This document shows positions 34,935-44,768 of a stretch of 64,000 bases of DNA, one piece after another (position 1 is the stretch's first letter; the number at the start of each line of letters is the position of its first letter). The stretch is from assembly GCF_026261605.1 (NCBI RefSeq), contig NZ_CP102486.1, forward strand, positions 4,526,001-4,590,000. The letters run 5' to 3'. The notes beneath the pieces were generated by a model. That model saw only the letters and a program-made list of their open reading frames with translations, was not told where the DNA came from and did no database searches. The stretch comes from Dechloromonas sp. A34 (GTDB taxonomy: Bacteria > Pseudomonadota > Gammaproteobacteria > Burkholderiales > Rhodocyclaceae). The position numbers were made by a program, and so were the translations under genes.

Positions 34935-36455
34935 ATGCGCCTCCTCCGCCTGCTCAAGATTGCCTCCGTCGCCAGCCGCTTCGGCCTCGACGAGCTGGTG
35001 CTCGAACATGAGCCGTCGGGCCGCCTGGTCCGCCTCGCCAACGCCCTGCAATTCTGGCGCGACCTGTCGACGCCGCGCGCCGTTCGCCTGCGCCTGGCGC
35101 TCGAGGCCCTCGGCCCGATTTTCGTCAAGTTCGGACAGGTGCTGTCCACCCGGCGCGACCTGATGCCGAGCGATATCGCCGACGAACTGGCCCGCCTCCA
35201 GGATCGCGTGCCGCCTTTCGATTCGGCGCTCGCCCTGGCCGAGATCGAAAAAGCCTACGGCCGCCCGGCCAGCGAGGTATTCGCCGAATTCGACCCGGTG
35301 CCGGTCGCCTCGGCCTCGATCGCCCAGGTCCATTTCGCCCGCCTGAAAGCGGAAGACGGCAACCATGAAGTCGCCGTCAAGATCCTGCGCCCGAACATGC
35401 TCTCGGTCATCGAGCACGACCTGGCGCTGATGGACAATTTCGCCCTGCTCCTCGAAACGCTGTGGTCGGACGGCAAGCGCCTGAAACCGCGCGAAGTGGT
35501 CGCCGAATTCGCCAAATACCTGCGCGACGAGCTCGACCTCATGCGCGAAGCGGCCAACGCCTCGCAACTGCGGCGCAATTTCGCCGATTCCCACCTCCTG
35601 ATCGTGCCCGAAGTCCATTGGGACTACTGCACCTCGACCGTGATGGTCATGGAGCGCATGACCGGCACGCCGATCTCGCAGATCGACAAGCTGCGCGCCG
35701 ACGGCATCAACCTCTCCAAGCTCTCCGAAGCCGGCGTCGAAATCTTCTTCACCCAGGTTTTCCGCGATGGTTTCTTCCATGCCGACATGCACCCCGGCAA
35801 CATCTTCGTCCATGCCGACGGCCGCTACATCGCCCTCGACTTCGGCATCGTCGGCACGCTGACGGATTCCGACAAGAACTACCTGGCCCAGAATTTCCTC
35901 GCCTTCTTCCGCCGCGACTACAAGCGAGTCGCCGAAGCCCATATCGAATCCGGCTGGGCGCCCAAGGAGACCCGGGTTGACGAGTTCGAGGCCGCCATCC
36001 GCGCCGTCTGCGAGCCGATCTTCGATCGCCCGTTAAAGGACATCTCCTTCGGCAAGATCCTGCTCCGCCTGTTCCAGACCTCGCGCCGCTTCAATGTCGA
36101 GATCCAGCCGCAGCTGGTCATGCTCCAGAAGACCCTGCTCAATATCGAAGGCCTCGGTCGCCAGCTCGATCCCGAACTCGATCTCTGGAAGACCGCCAAG
36201 CCCTTCCTCGAGCGCTGGATGAGCGAGCAGATCGGCTGGCGCGGCCTGGTCAAGACCTTCAAGCAGGAAGTCCCCTATCTCGCCCGCAGCCTGCCGCAGT
36301 TGCCGCGCCTGATCCATCAGGCGCTCGACCAGCCGGCCAAGGCCGACCCCCAACCCCAGCTCGAACGCCTGATTGCCGCCCAGCAGCAGCAGAACCGCTG
36401 GCTGGCCATCATTGCCGTGCTGCTCGCCCTGCTGATCAGCGCCCTTTTTTCCTGA
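34935..36455 (+). CDS. ubiB: ubiquinone biosynthesis regulatory protein kinase UbiB
   Basis: A 506-residue ADCK/ABC1-family atypical kinase/ATPase needed for coenzyme Q synthesis. The family hallmark KxGQ is in [17 protein letters not shown]; then [15 protein letters not shown] (Ala-rich loop), [10 protein letters not shown] (Lys), [11 protein letters not shown] and LDFGIVG. Two hydrophobic C-terminal segments (about 485-504, [16 protein letters not shown]) anchor it in the membrane. Length is slightly short of E. coli UbiB. It lies 6 bp upstream of the SNF2 helicase gene. Confidence 0.95.
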   Translation: MRLLRLLKIASVASRFGLDELVLEHEPSGRLVRLANALQFWRDLSTPRAVRLRLALEALGPIFVKFGQVLSTRRDLMPSDIADELARLQDRVPPFDSALALAEIEKAYGRPASEVFAEFDPVPVASASIAQVHFARLKAEDGNHEVAVKILRPNMLSVIEHDLALMDNFALLLETLWSDGKRLKPREVVAEFAKYLRDELDLMREAANASQLRRNFADSHLLIVPEVHWDYCTSTVMVMERMTGTPISQIDKLRADGINLSKLSEAGVEIFFTQVFRDGFFHADMHPGNIFVHADGRYIALDFGIVGTLTDSDKNYLAQNFLAFFRRDYKRVAEAHIESGWAPKETRVDEFEAAIRAVCEPIFDRPLKDISFGKILLRLFQTSRRFNVEIQPQLVMLQKTLLNIEGLGRQLDPELDLWKTAKPFLERWMSEQIGWRGLVKTFKQEVPYLARSLPQLPRLIHQALDQPAKADPQPQLERLIAAQQQQNRWLAIIAVLLALLISALFS

Positions 36456-36461
36456 CCGACG

Positions 36462-39400
36462 ATGGCTGCTGTCACGCTCACCAGCTTTACCGAGGAAAAC
36501 GTCGCCGACTGGTTCGCCACCCGCGAACTGAACAAGGCCCGGCCCTACGTCGACCTGGTCCAGGATCTCGAAATCACCGGCAGCCAGATGCAGGCGGTGA
36601 TCCCCGGCTCGGCCCGCAGCCCCTACCTCGCCCAGGCCTATCTGAGCCAGTCGCAGAGCGGCGAGACGATGCTCGTCAGCCGCTGCACCTGCACCGTTGG
36701 CCGCCATTGCAAGCATGTCGCGGCGATGCTGCTGAAGGCCATCGCCGAGCGCAACCCGAGCGAGCGGGCCAGCACCAGCGTGCTCTCCTGGGCCGAGGAC
36801 CTGCGCCGCGTCTCGGTCGCCGTCGCCAAGAAGAAGGCGCGTCCGGCCGGCGCCCGCCAGCAGCTGTTCTATATCCTGAAATGGACGGCCGACCAGCGCC
36901 GTTTCGGCATCGAGATCCGCAAGGGCAAATACCCGGAGAGCGCCGATGAATGGTGGAAAGTCGATCGCGCCCTGGTCACCCCGCCGCAGTTCGTCACCGA
37001 GGAAGATCTCGGCATCCTGCGCCTGATCTGGGCTGAGCGCGACCACGAAACCGGCCTGCGCGCCTTCGGGCTGGGCCCGAAACACGGCGCCGAAATCCTG
37101 CAGCGGATGGCGGCCAGCCATCGCCTCTACCCCGAGGACGACCTCGGCCTGCCACTCAACGCCGGCGCCACGCGCCCGGCGAGCATCGGCTGGCAGATAG
37201 ACGGCATGGGCTTCCAGCGCCCCTACCTGAAGCCGGAACCGTCGGCCGGCATGATCATCGCAGTCGATCCGCCCTGGTATCTCGATCTCGGCGAAGGCGA
37301 AACCGGCCCCCTTGAAGTATCTGGCAATCCGGCAGTGATCACCCGGCTGTTCTCGCTGCCCCCGCTCTCGGCCAAGGAAGCGGCCCTGGTCGCCGATGCC
37401 CTGACCGAACTCGCCCCCGACTTGCCGCTGCCGGCCGAGGACGCCAGCGCCCGGCTGCGCCTGGTCGAGGCGCCGTTGATTGCCGTCCTTCAGCTCGAAA
37501 CCCTGCACACCCACGGCCAGCGCGCTTGGCGCGGCTACCCGCAGAGCTTCAACGGCGGCCCGTTCGACGTCGCCCGGGTCATTTTCCGCTATGCCGACGC
37601 CGACATCCGGCCCGAGGAAAAGAGCGAATTCATCACCCTGCCGGAGGGCGAGACGGTGCGCCTGAAGCGCCGCCCGGAGGCCGAAGCCCGCGCCCTGAAA
37701 GCCCTGGTCGACAGCGGCATGCAGAAAATTTCGGGCAATATCCTCTATACCTTCGGCAGTCCGCCGGAAGGCATCTACGGCCTGGCCAGCGAGGCAGCCT
37801 GGGCGCCCTTCATGCAGGATGGTGCCGCCCAGCTGAAGGCGGCCGGCTGGCAGATCGAGTTCCCGGAAGACTTCCGCCACCACGTGATCGAGGTCGACGG
37901 CTGGGAAGCCGACCTCTACGAGTCCGACGGCGGCTGGTTCAATCTCGACATGGGCATCATCGTCGACGGCGAACGCCTGCCGCTGGCCCCGCTCCTCGCC
38001 AGCCTCTTCCGCCGCGACCCGCGCTGGCTGGAAACCGCCGAACTGGAGCGCATCCCCGACGACGAAGGGGTCGAACTGCACACCGCGAGCGGCAAGCGCC
38101 TGCGCGTCCCGGCCGGCCGCGTCAAGCCGCTGGCCGCGACGCTGATCGACCTTTTCGACGGCTTCACCGGCGGCGACACGCTGCGCCTGTCGCGTTTCGA
38201 CGCGCCGCGCCTGGCCGAGCTGACCGATGTCAGCCGCTGGCAGTTCCGCGGCCAGAGCGACGTCTTCGCCCTGGCCGAACGCCTGCAGGCCGCCCAGGGT
38301 ATCGTCGACATCGTGCCGCCGGCCGGCCTCTGCCTCGAACTGCGCCCTTACCAGCGCGAAGGCCTCGCCTGGCTGCAGTTCCTGCGCGAACAGAACCTCT
38401 CCGGCATCCTCGCCGACGACATGGGCCTCGGCAAGACGGCGCAGACCCTGGCCCACCTGCTGCTCGAAAAGGAAGGCGGCCGCCTCGACAAGCCGGCCCT
38501 GATCGTCCTGCCGACCTCGCTGATCTTCAACTGGAAGAACGAGGCGGCACGCTTCGCCCCCTCGCTCAAGGTGCTCTCGCTGCACGGCCCGGAACGCAAG
38601 ACGCGGTTCACCGAAATCCCCACCCACGATGTCGTGCTGACCACCTATCCGCTGCTCTGGCGCGATGCCGAGGAGCTCATGCAGCACAGCTACCACCTGC
38701 TGATCCTCGACGAGGCGCAGACCGTCAAGAATGCCCAGAGCCGCAGCGCCGAAGCCGTGCGCAAGGTCGATACCCGCCACCGCCTGTGTCTGACCGGCAC
38801 GCCGCTCGAGAACCACCTCGGCGAGCTATGGAGCCAGTTCGACTTCCTGCTCCCCGGCTTTCTCGGCACCAGCAAGCAATTCACCCGCCACTGGCGGACG
38901 CCGATCGAGAAGCTCGGCGACGTCCCACGCCGCAAGCTGTTGGCCCGCCGCATCCGGCCCTTCATCCTGCGCCGCAAGAAGGAAGACGTCGCCCAGGAAC
39001 TGCCGCCGAAGACCATCATCGTGCGCAGCGTCGAACTCGAAGGCAGCCAGCGCGACCTCTACGAGACGGTGCGCGCTGCGATGGATGCCAAGGTCCGCGA
39101 CGAAATCGCCAGCAAGGGTTTCGCGCGCAGCCAGATCGTCATCCTCGATGCTCTCCTGAAGCTGCGCCAGGTCTGCTGCGACCCGCGCCTGGTCAAGGCC
39201 AATGCCGCCAAGAAGGTCAAGGAACGCGCCAAGCTCGACCTCCTGATGGCCATGCTGCCGGAGCTGGTCGATGAAGGCCGGCGCATCCTGGTCTTCTCGC
39301 AATTCACCAGCATGCTGGCCCTGATCGAGGGCGAACTCGACAAGCTCGGCATCGCCTACGTCACGCTGACCGGCGACACCGTCGACCGCGAAACGCCGAT

Positions 39401-39740
39401 CCGCCGCTTCCAGGACGGCGACGTGCCGATCTTCCTGATCAGCCTGAAGGCCGGCGGCGTCGGCCTCAACCTGACCGCAGCCGACACCGTGATCCACTAC
39501 GACCCGTGGTGGAACCCGGCGGTCGAGAACCAAGCCACCGACCGCGCCCACCGCCTCGGCCAGGACAAGCCGGTGTTCGTCTACAAGCTGATCGTCAGCG
39601 GCAGCATCGAGGAAAAGATTCTCGCCCTGCAGGAACGCAAGGCCGAACTGGCCGCCGGCATCCTCTCCGACGACCACGGCGTCGAAGTCAAGTTCGGCAC
39701 CGACGATCTGGCCGCCCTCTTCGAACCGCTGCCCGACTAA
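36462..39740 (+). CDS. SWIM zinc-finger SNF2-family DEAD/DEAH helicase
   Basis: A 1092-residue Swi2/Snf2 ATPase (RapA/HepA-like class). SWIM finger CTCTVGRHCKH at 75-85; a long central region (about 100-620); then SNF2 motor: Walker A DDMGLGKTAQT (about 652), PTSLIFNWKNE, DEAQ in LILDEAQTVKN, LTGTPLENHLGELWSQFDFL; C-terminal helicase motifs VFSQFTSMLALIE, LKAGGVGLNLTAAD and QATDRAHRLGQ. It would be a DNA-dependent translocase; the substrate is not known. The gene is cotranscribed with ubiB (6 bp gap), probably without a shared role. Confidence 0.92.
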   Translation: MAAVTLTSFTEENVADWFATRELNKARPYVDLVQDLEITGSQMQAVIPGSARSPYLAQAYLSQSQSGETMLVSRCTCTVGRHCKHVAAMLLKAIAERNPSERASTSVLSWAEDLRRVSVAVAKKKARPAGARQQLFYILKWTADQRRFGIEIRKGKYPESADEWWKVDRALVTPPQFVTEEDLGILRLIWAERDHETGLRAFGLGPKHGAEILQRMAASHRLYPEDDLGLPLNAGATRPASIGWQIDGMGFQRPYLKPEPSAGMIIAVDPPWYLDLGEGETGPLEVSGNPAVITRLFSLPPLSAKEAALVADALTELAPDLPLPAEDASARLRLVEAPLIAVLQLETLHTHGQRAWRGYPQSFNGGPFDVARVIFRYADADIRPEEKSEFITLPEGETVRLKRRPEAEARALKALVDSGMQKISGNILYTFGSPPEGIYGLASEAAWAPFMQDGAAQLKAAGWQIEFPEDFRHHVIEVDGWEADLYESDGGWFNLDMGIIVDGERLPLAPLLASLFRRDPRWLETAELERIPDDEGVELHTASGKRLRVPAGRVKPLAATLIDLFDGFTGGDTLRLSRFDAPRLAELTDVSRWQFRGQSDVFALAERLQAAQGIVDIVPPAGLCLELRPYQREGLAWLQFLREQNLSGILADDMGLGKTAQTLAHLLLEKEGGRLDKPALIVLPTSLIFNWKNEAARFAPSLKVLSLHGPERKTRFTEIPTHDVVLTTYPLLWRDAEELMQHSYHLLILDEAQTVKNAQSRSAEAVRKVDTRHRLCLTGTPLENHLGELWSQFDFLLPGFLGTSKQFTRHWRTPIEKLGDVPRRKLLARRIRPFILRRKKEDVAQELPPKTIIVRSVELEGSQRDLYETVRAAMDAKVRDEIASKGFARSQIVILDALLKLRQVCCDPRLVKANAAKKVKERAKLDLLMAMLPELVDEGRRILVFSQFTSMLALIEGELDKLGIAYVTLTGDTVDRETPIRRFQDGDVPIFLISLKAGGVGLNLTAADTVIHYDPWWNPAVENQATDRAHRLGQDKPVFVYKLIVSGSIEEKILALQERKAELAAGILSDDHGVEVKFGTDDLAALFEPLPD

Positions 39741-39831
39741 ACGCGGTTTGCGTGCGGGTTAGCCGCGATCGTGGATTGCGGCAAAGCGGGTACAATCAGT
39801 TGCATTAGCGAATACTGATGCAGGAGCGAAC

Positions 39832-40272
39832 ATGCGCCGCCTATTGATCTTGTCCGCGCTGGCCTTGAGCGTCGGCGCCGTCTCCTCCGACGAGTGGATG
39901 GTCCGGCAAAAGCTGGCCAGCCCGTTCGTTGATGCCCGGGACGCCATCGTCATGGCCGTCGAGAATCGCGGCCTGGTCGTCAATTACACCTCGCATATCG
40001 GCGACATGCTGCAGCGGACCGGCGCCGATATCGGCGCCAGCCGACAGATATACGAGCATGCGGAAATCATCGAATTCTGCTCGGCCAGCTTGTCGCGAAA
40101 AATGATGGAGGCCGACCCGCACAACATCGTGCTCTGCCCCTTCGCCATTTCAATTTACACGCTGCCCGGCGAGACCAACACCACCTGGATTGCCTACCGC
40201 AAGCCACAAGGCGGTGCCGCCAAGCTGGTCGAACCGCTGCTCAGGGAAATCGCGGCCGAAGCTGGGCGCTGA
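39832..40272 (+). CDS. DUF302 domain protein, exported
   Basis: A 146-residue protein with a signal peptide (about 1-18, LLILSALALSVGAVSS) and a DUF302-like domain: VENRGLVVNYTSHIGDML, then YEHAEIIEFCSASLSRKMMEADP, VLCPFAISIYTL and WIAYRKP. Function of the family is unknown; it is often found near cytochromes and sulfur genes. A GGAG Shine-Dalgarno precedes the ATG. Confidence 0.8.
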   Translation: MRRLLILSALALSVGAVSSDEWMVRQKLASPFVDARDAIVMAVENRGLVVNYTSHIGDMLQRTGADIGASRQIYEHAEIIEFCSASLSRKMMEADPHNIVLCPFAISIYTLPGETNTTWIAYRKPQGGAAKLVEPLLREIAAEAGR

Positions 40273-40286
40273 CGGTCGCCAAGGCC

Positions 40287-40787
40287 TCAGGCGATCAAGG
40301 GCGACGCCGCCAGGCGCTGCAGCAAACCCGTCAAGGCATGACGCACCGCTTGCTCGCGCACGGCGCCACGATCGCCGGCGAAGTGGCAGGTCTGTGCCTC
40401 GCAACCACCGTCTTTCGCGGCCCAGGCAAAGCAGACTGTGCCCACCGGTTTTTCCGGCGACCCGCCGCTCGGCCCGGCGATGCCGGTGATCGCCACTGCC
40501 CAGTCGGCCCGGCTGTGGGCCAGCATACCCTGCGCCATGGCCCGGGCGGTCGCCTCGGAGACCGCGCCATGGCGGTCGAGCGTGGTTTCCGGCACGCCCA
40601 GCATGTCGAGCTTGGCGGCATTCGAATAGGTCACGAAGCCGCGGTCAAACCAGCCCGAACTACCGGCGATCGCTGTCACCGACTGGGCCAGCCAGCCGCC
40701 GGTACAGGATTCGGCGACCGCCAGCCATTCGCCGCGCGCCAGCAGGGCGCTACCCAGTTCCTGGGCGAGGATCTCGAGTTCATTCAT
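40287..40787 (-). CDS. pncC: nicotinamide-nucleotide amidase (CinA C-terminal domain)
   Basis: A 166-residue stand-alone CinA C-terminal domain that deamidates NMN to NaMN in NAD recycling. It has LAVAESCTGGWLAQSVT, GFVTYSNAAKLDMLGV, HGAVSEATARAMA, WAVAITGIAGPSGGS and KPVGTVCFAW, all typical. Length is standard. It converges with the DUF302 gene. Confidence 0.93.
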   Translation of the reverse strand: MNELEILAQELGSALLARGEWLAVAESCTGGWLAQSVTAIAGSSGWFDRGFVTYSNAAKLDMLGVPETTLDRHGAVSEATARAMAQGMLAHSRADWAVAITGIAGPSGGSPEKPVGTVCFAWAAKDGGCEAQTCHFAGDRGAVREQAVRHALTGLLQRLAASPLIA

Positions 40788-40873
40788 GCCTTGAATCTTA
40801 CACCGGCCATGCCGGCACCAAGATGGGCCGGCGAAACGGTTAAACTCCGCACTTTCCGCTCCGCCAAAACACC

Positions 40874-42196
40874 ATGACTTTCGCTTCCCTCGGCCTTGCC
40901 GCCCCCTTACTCCAGGCGCTCGAGACCCTGGGCTACCAGACGCCGACGCCGATCCAGACGCAGGCCATTCCGGCCGTGCTGGCCGGGCGCGACCTGATGG
41001 CGGCGGCGCAGACCGGCACCGGCAAGACCGCCGGCTTCGCGCTGCCCGTGCTGCAGCGCCTGAGTGCGGGCGAAAAGGCGGCGAGCAATTCGATCCGCGC
41101 CCTGGTCCTGGTGCCGACCCGCGAACTGGCCGAGCAGGTCCATGCCAGCTTCCGCCAGTACGGCGAACACCTGCCGCTCAGCACTTACGCCGCCTATGGC
41201 GGGGTCAGCATCAACCCGCAGATGATGCGCCTGCGCCGCGGCGTGGACGTGCTGGTCGCCACCCCCGGCCGCCTGCTCGATCTCTTCCGCCAGAATGCCG
41301 TCAAGTTCAAGCAGGTCGAGACACTGATCCTCGACGAGGCCGACCGCATGCTCGACCTCGGCTTCGCCCAGGAACTGGCCACCGTCTTCGCCGCCCTGCC
41401 CAAGCAGCGCCAGACTCTGCTCTTCTCGGCCACCTTCTCCGACGAAATCCGCAGCATGGCCAAGAGCCGGCTGCGCGACCCGCTGTCGATCGAAGTCAGC
41501 CCGCGCAACACGGCGGCCAAGAGCGTCAAGCAGTGGGTGGTGCCGGTCGACAAGAAGCGCAAGCCGGAACTCTTCCTGCACCTGCTGAAAAGCCGCAAGT
41601 GGGGCCAGGTGCTGGTCTTCGTCAAGACCCGCAAGGGCGCCGAGCAACTGGTGACGACGCTGCAGGCCAAGAAGATCCCGGCCGATGCCATTCACGGCGA
41701 CAAGAACCAGCCGGCCCGCCTGCGGGCGCTGGAAAGCTTCAAGGCCGGCGAAGTGCAGATCCTCGTCGCCACCGACGTCGCGGCGCGCGGACTGGACATC
41801 GACGACCTGCCGCAGGTAGTCAATTTCGACCTGCCGATCGTCGCCGAAGACTACATCCACCGCATCGGCCGCACCGGCCGGGCCGGGGCGAGCGGCGAAG
41901 CGATTTCGCTGGTCTGCGCCGACGAGGCGCCGCTGCTCGCCGCCATCGAAACGCTGACCAAGAAGACGCTGGAGCGCGACGAGGAACCGGGATTCGAACC
42001 TGATCACCGCGTGCCGCTGACCGGCGCCGGTCCGGCCGTCGCCAAGAAGCCGAAAAAGCCCAAGGTCGGCGGCGGCCGCTCGGCCAAGGGCGTGCCCGGC
42101 AACTGGGTCGGCTTCGACGAAGGCGGTGCCAAGCCGGCCCGCCGCCCCGCCAGTCGACCGGGCGCCAAACCAGCCGGCAAGCCGCGCGGCCGCTGA
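40874..42196 (+). CDS. rhlE: DEAD-box RNA helicase RhlE
   Basis: A 440-residue ATP-dependent RNA helicase. Q motif TPTPIQTQAIP, Walker A AQTGTGKT (about 47-54), PTRELAEQV, TPGRLLDL, DEAD in LDEADRMLDLGF, SAT in LFSATFSDE, and the C-terminal ATDVAARGLDIDDLP and HRIGRTGRAG. The C-terminal extension (about 375-440) is basic and Gly/Pro/Ala-rich (KPKKPKVGGGRSAKG), typical of RhlE RNA-binding tails. RhlE is linked to ribosome maturation and RNA decay. Confidence 0.92.
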   Translation: MTFASLGLAAPLLQALETLGYQTPTPIQTQAIPAVLAGRDLMAAAQTGTGKTAGFALPVLQRLSAGEKAASNSIRALVLVPTRELAEQVHASFRQYGEHLPLSTYAAYGGVSINPQMMRLRRGVDVLVATPGRLLDLFRQNAVKFKQVETLILDEADRMLDLGFAQELATVFAALPKQRQTLLFSATFSDEIRSMAKSRLRDPLSIEVSPRNTAAKSVKQWVVPVDKKRKPELFLHLLKSRKWGQVLVFVKTRKGAEQLVTTLQAKKIPADAIHGDKNQPARLRALESFKAGEVQILVATDVAARGLDIDDLPQVVNFDLPIVAEDYIHRIGRTGRAGASGEAISLVCADEAPLLAAIETLTKKTLERDEEPGFEPDHRVPLTGAGPAVAKKPKKPKVGGGRSAKGVPGNWVGFDEGGAKPARRPASRPGAKPAGKPRGR

Positions 42197-42212
42197 CTCG
42201 GACGCCAAAGCT

Positions 42213-42575
42213 ATGCCCCGCCAGCGCGCCGCGATCCGCGACTTCCCCGGCAAACGCTGGCTCAACCTCGCCTTGCGCGCCGTTCATCTGGGCGGCCTCG
42301 TGCTGCTCGGCGCCAGCCTGCTCGGCGCCGGCCACACCGGGCTGGGCGCGGCCATCACCTTCTTCTCCGGCCTGGCCATGTTCAGCATCGATACCTGGGC
42401 CAACCCGGCCCACCTCCGCGAAGTGGCCGGCTTCGGCGTCCTCGTCAAACTGCTGCTGGTCGGCCTGATGGCCTGGCAGCCGGATTGGGCGCTGGCGATC
42501 TTCTGGCTGGTGCTGGCGCTGTCGACCCTGCTGTCACACGCCCCCGGGGCTTTCCGCCACCGGCAACTGTTTTAG
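42213..42575 (+). CDS. small inner-membrane protein, unknown function
   Basis: A 120-residue protein with about four TM helices (about 20-40, 44-62, 72-90, 95-112) after a basic N-terminus (MPRQRAAIRDFPGKRW). It resembles uncharacterised membrane proteins common in Rhodocyclales and Burkholderiales. The longer frame from 42126 would overlap rhlE, so I chose the ATG at 42213, 16 bp after the rhlE stop. Confidence 0.65.
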   Translation: MPRQRAAIRDFPGKRWLNLALRAVHLGGLVLLGASLLGAGHTGLGAAITFFSGLAMFSIDTWANPAHLREVAGFGVLVKLLLVGLMAWQPDWALAIFWLVLALSTLLSHAPGAFRHRQLF

Positions 42576-42659
42576 CCGCGTTACAGATCCTGACAATTTT
42601 TCAAACTTGCTGGCCGTCGCCTGCTCTAAGATGCAGATTCACTTCTCGGAGAAGCGGCC

Positions 42660-42911
42660 ATGGGTATCGTCTGGACCATTGTTCTGGGTTTCGTCATCGG
42701 AGTGATTGCCAAGCTGCTGCATCCGGGCCGGGACAGCATGGGCTTCATTGCCACCATCCTGCTCGGCATTGCCGGCTCCTTCCTGGCCGGCATGATCGGC
42801 CAGTTCATGGGCTGGTACCAGGCCGGACAGGGCGCCGGTTTCATTGCCTCGGTGATCGTCGCCATCCTGCTGCTGTTCATCTATGGCCGCTTGCGCGGCG
42901 GCGGCCGCTAG
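42660..42911 (+). CDS. GlsB/YeaQ/YmgE family small membrane protein
   Basis: An 83-residue, very hydrophobic protein (IVWTIVLGFVIGVIAKLL, GFIATILLGIAGSFLAGMIG, GFIASVIVAILLLFIYGRL) with a Gly/Arg end. This is the three-helix transglycosylase-associated/GlsB stress protein family. It is expected in the inner membrane and is often induced by envelope stress. The next gene starts 5 bp later. Confidence 0.85.
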   Translation: MGIVWTIVLGFVIGVIAKLLHPGRDSMGFIATILLGIAGSFLAGMIGQFMGWYQAGQGAGFIASVIVAILLLFIYGRLRGGGR

Positions 42912-42916
42912 AGTCG

Positions 42917-43411
42917 ATGGGACACGCCAGCACCTGGTCCCAGTCCGCCACCGAACCGGGCGCCAGCCTGCGCCGGGAATGCCGGGCCATGGCCCGGCAA
43001 CGCGCCCTGCTGGCGGCTGCCAGCTCGCTGATTCCACTGCCCGGCATCGATCTGGCGACTGACCTCGCTGTGATGACCCGCCTGATCCGCCGCATCAACA
43101 CCGAATTCGGCCTCGACGAGCTGCAGATCGACCGCCTGAGCGGCCAGCGCCGGACCCTGATCTATGGCTTGCTGGCCGGTACCGGCGGAACGCTGGCGGC
43201 ACGGCTGACGACACCGGCGCTGCTCGGGCGCATCTTGCGAACGGCAGGCATTCGCCTGACCGCCATGGAGGCTTCGCGCCTGGTGCCGATTGCCGGACAA
43301 CTGCTCGCCGCCGGCATCGGTTACTGGTCGGTGAGCAGCGTCGCCTTGCGCCACATCGCCGACTGCGAGCACCTCATCAACCAACTGGAAGGCCGGAACG
43401 ATAAGCCATGA
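42917..43411 (+). CDS. DUF697-like membrane protein
   Basis: A 164-residue protein with ALLAAASSLIPLPGIDLATDLAVM near 31-55, then a second hydrophobic region (about 80-100) and a third near 125-145 (LVPIAGQLLAAGIGYW). The P-L-P-G-I-D-L pattern with the following helices resembles DUF697 (YcjF-type) proteins linked to small GTPases. I am only moderately sure of the family. The stop overlaps the next start (ATGA). Confidence 0.55.
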   Translation: MGHASTWSQSATEPGASLRRECRAMARQRALLAAASSLIPLPGIDLATDLAVMTRLIRRINTEFGLDELQIDRLSGQRRTLIYGLLAGTGGTLAARLTTPALLGRILRTAGIRLTAMEASRLVPIAGQLLAAGIGYWSVSSVALRHIADCEHLINQLEGRNDKP

Positions 43412-44079
43412 CGAAAACTATCCTTGCCCTGTTCGCCGCCAGCCTGCTCGCCCTCGGCGCCCAGGCCGGCACCACCATCGAACTGAGCGCCGAAGCCAGC
43501 CTGCCCGCCGCCAACGACCAGGTCAGCGCCACGGTCTATGCCGAAGTCAGCGGCAGCAACCCGGCCGAACTGGCCAAGCGGGTCAATCAGGACATCGCCG
43601 AGGCCTTGAAGCTGATCAAGGCCAAGCCGGGGGTCGCCGCCAAGAGCGGCCAGCAGCACACCTATCCGGTCTATGGTCAGAACCAGAAGATCGAAAACTG
43701 GCGGATGCGTTCGGAAATCGTGCTCGAATCAACGGATCAGGCCGCCGTTTCCGAACTGCTCGGCAAGCTGCAGCAGATGCGTCTGGCGATCGGCAACCTC
43801 GCCCAGCAGCCGTCGCCGGCCACCCGCCGGGCGGCCGAGGACGAGGCGACGCGCGAGGCGATCCGCGCCTTCCAGGGGCGCGCCAAGCTGGTCGCCGACA
43901 CCTTCGGCAAGCCCTATCGCATCAAGCAGCTCAACATCCAGCAGAGCGGCCGCCAGCCGCCGATGCCGATGTTCAAGGCCAGCCGTGCAATGGCCGCCGA
44001 GACGGCGCCGCTGCCGCTGGAGGCCGGCGAAAGCCTGGTGACGACCACGGTCAGCGGCCAGATCGAGCTGGCCGACTAG
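43408..44079 (+). CDS. SIMPL domain-containing exported protein
   Basis: A 223-residue periplasmic or outer-membrane-facing protein with a signal peptide (about 1-20, [15 protein letters not shown]). The body fits the SIMPL (DUF541) domain: EVSGSNPAELAKRVNQDIAEALKLIK, TYPVYGQNQKIENWRMRSEI, AISDF-like YRIKQLNI and a C-terminal TTTVSGQIEL strand. Function not known. It is tightly coupled to the preceding gene by a 4-bp overlap. Confidence 0.8.
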   Translation: MTKTILALFAASLLALGAQAGTTIELSAEASLPAANDQVSATVYAEVSGSNPAELAKRVNQDIAEALKLIKAKPGVAAKSGQQHTYPVYGQNQKIENWRMRSEIVLESTDQAAVSELLGKLQQMRLAIGNLAQQPSPATRRAAEDEATREAIRAFQGRAKLVADTFGKPYRIKQLNIQQSGRQPPMPMFKASRAMAAETAPLPLEAGESLVTTTVSGQIELAD

Positions 44080-44084
44080 GTCGT

Positions 44085-44729
44085 TTAGCCGCCGAGTTCG
44101 GCGCGCAGCTGATTCAGCAAGGTCCGCAGTTCGCCGACCTCGGCTTCGAGATATTCGACCCGGCCGCGCAGTTCCTCGACTTCGCGGCTACCCCCACCGC
44201 TGCGCACCGTGGTCAGCGCCTCGAGGTCGGGCATGCCGCTCAGCAGATGGGCCCAGCGGTTTTCGCGGGAACCGGGCAGGCGCGGCAGTTCCACCACCAG
44301 GCCGCCGTCGGGACGGGCGGCGAGTTCTTCGAGGAAGGCCTCGACCGAGGAAATATCGACGAACTTGTGCAGGCGCTCACAGTTCAGGCGCAGTTCGCCG
44401 GCGGTCTGCGGGCCGCGCAGCATGAGCACGGTGAGCAGGGCCGAGGCCTGGGTCGGCACGCCCAGCCCCTTTTCAATGTGATGAACAAAGCGCACCACCC
44501 GGCCGCCGCTGACTTCGCCGACCAGCCGGGCTTCCTTGAGAGTGGCCAGGGCTTCCAGGATTTCCGCCTCGCTCGCCTCGAGCACCGGGTTGCGGCTGGT
44601 CTTCTGGTTGCAGCCGGCGGCCAGCGCATTGACGGACAGCGGATAGGTGTCGGGCACCGTGCGCTGTTTTTCGACCAGGGTGCCGAGAACGCGGGTTTCG
44701 AGCAGGGAGAGGGTAGGGATGTCAGCCAT
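44085..44729 (-). CDS. yceH: YceH family protein (DUF480)
   Basis: A 214-residue two-winged-helix protein (UPF0502). It begins with LSLLETRVLGTLVEKQRTVPDTYPLSVNAL and continues with CNQKTSRNPV, LMLRGPQTAGELRLNCERLHKF and LPRLPGSRENRWAHLL, all strongly conserved in YceH. A C-terminal coiled coil (EELRGRVEYLEAEVGELRTLL) ends it. Probably a DNA-binding regulator; no target is known. Confidence 0.9.
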   Translation of the reverse strand: MADIPTLSLLETRVLGTLVEKQRTVPDTYPLSVNALAAGCNQKTSRNPVLEASEAEILEALATLKEARLVGEVSGGRVVRFVHHIEKGLGVPTQASALLTVLMLRGPQTAGELRLNCERLHKFVDISSVEAFLEELAARPDGGLVVELPRLPGSRENRWAHLLSGMPDLEALTTVRSGGGSREVEELRGRVEYLEAEVGELRTLLNQLRAELGG

Positions 44730-44768
44730 GAAACGGTTTTTCCTGAATGAGGCGGTGGTGAAAGGGGA

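Noticed and set aside
36033..38816. 927-residue open frame on the minus strand
   Set aside because: It is antisense to ubiB and the SNF2 helicase and shows the composition of a GC-rich shadow frame; both plus-strand genes have clear family motifs.
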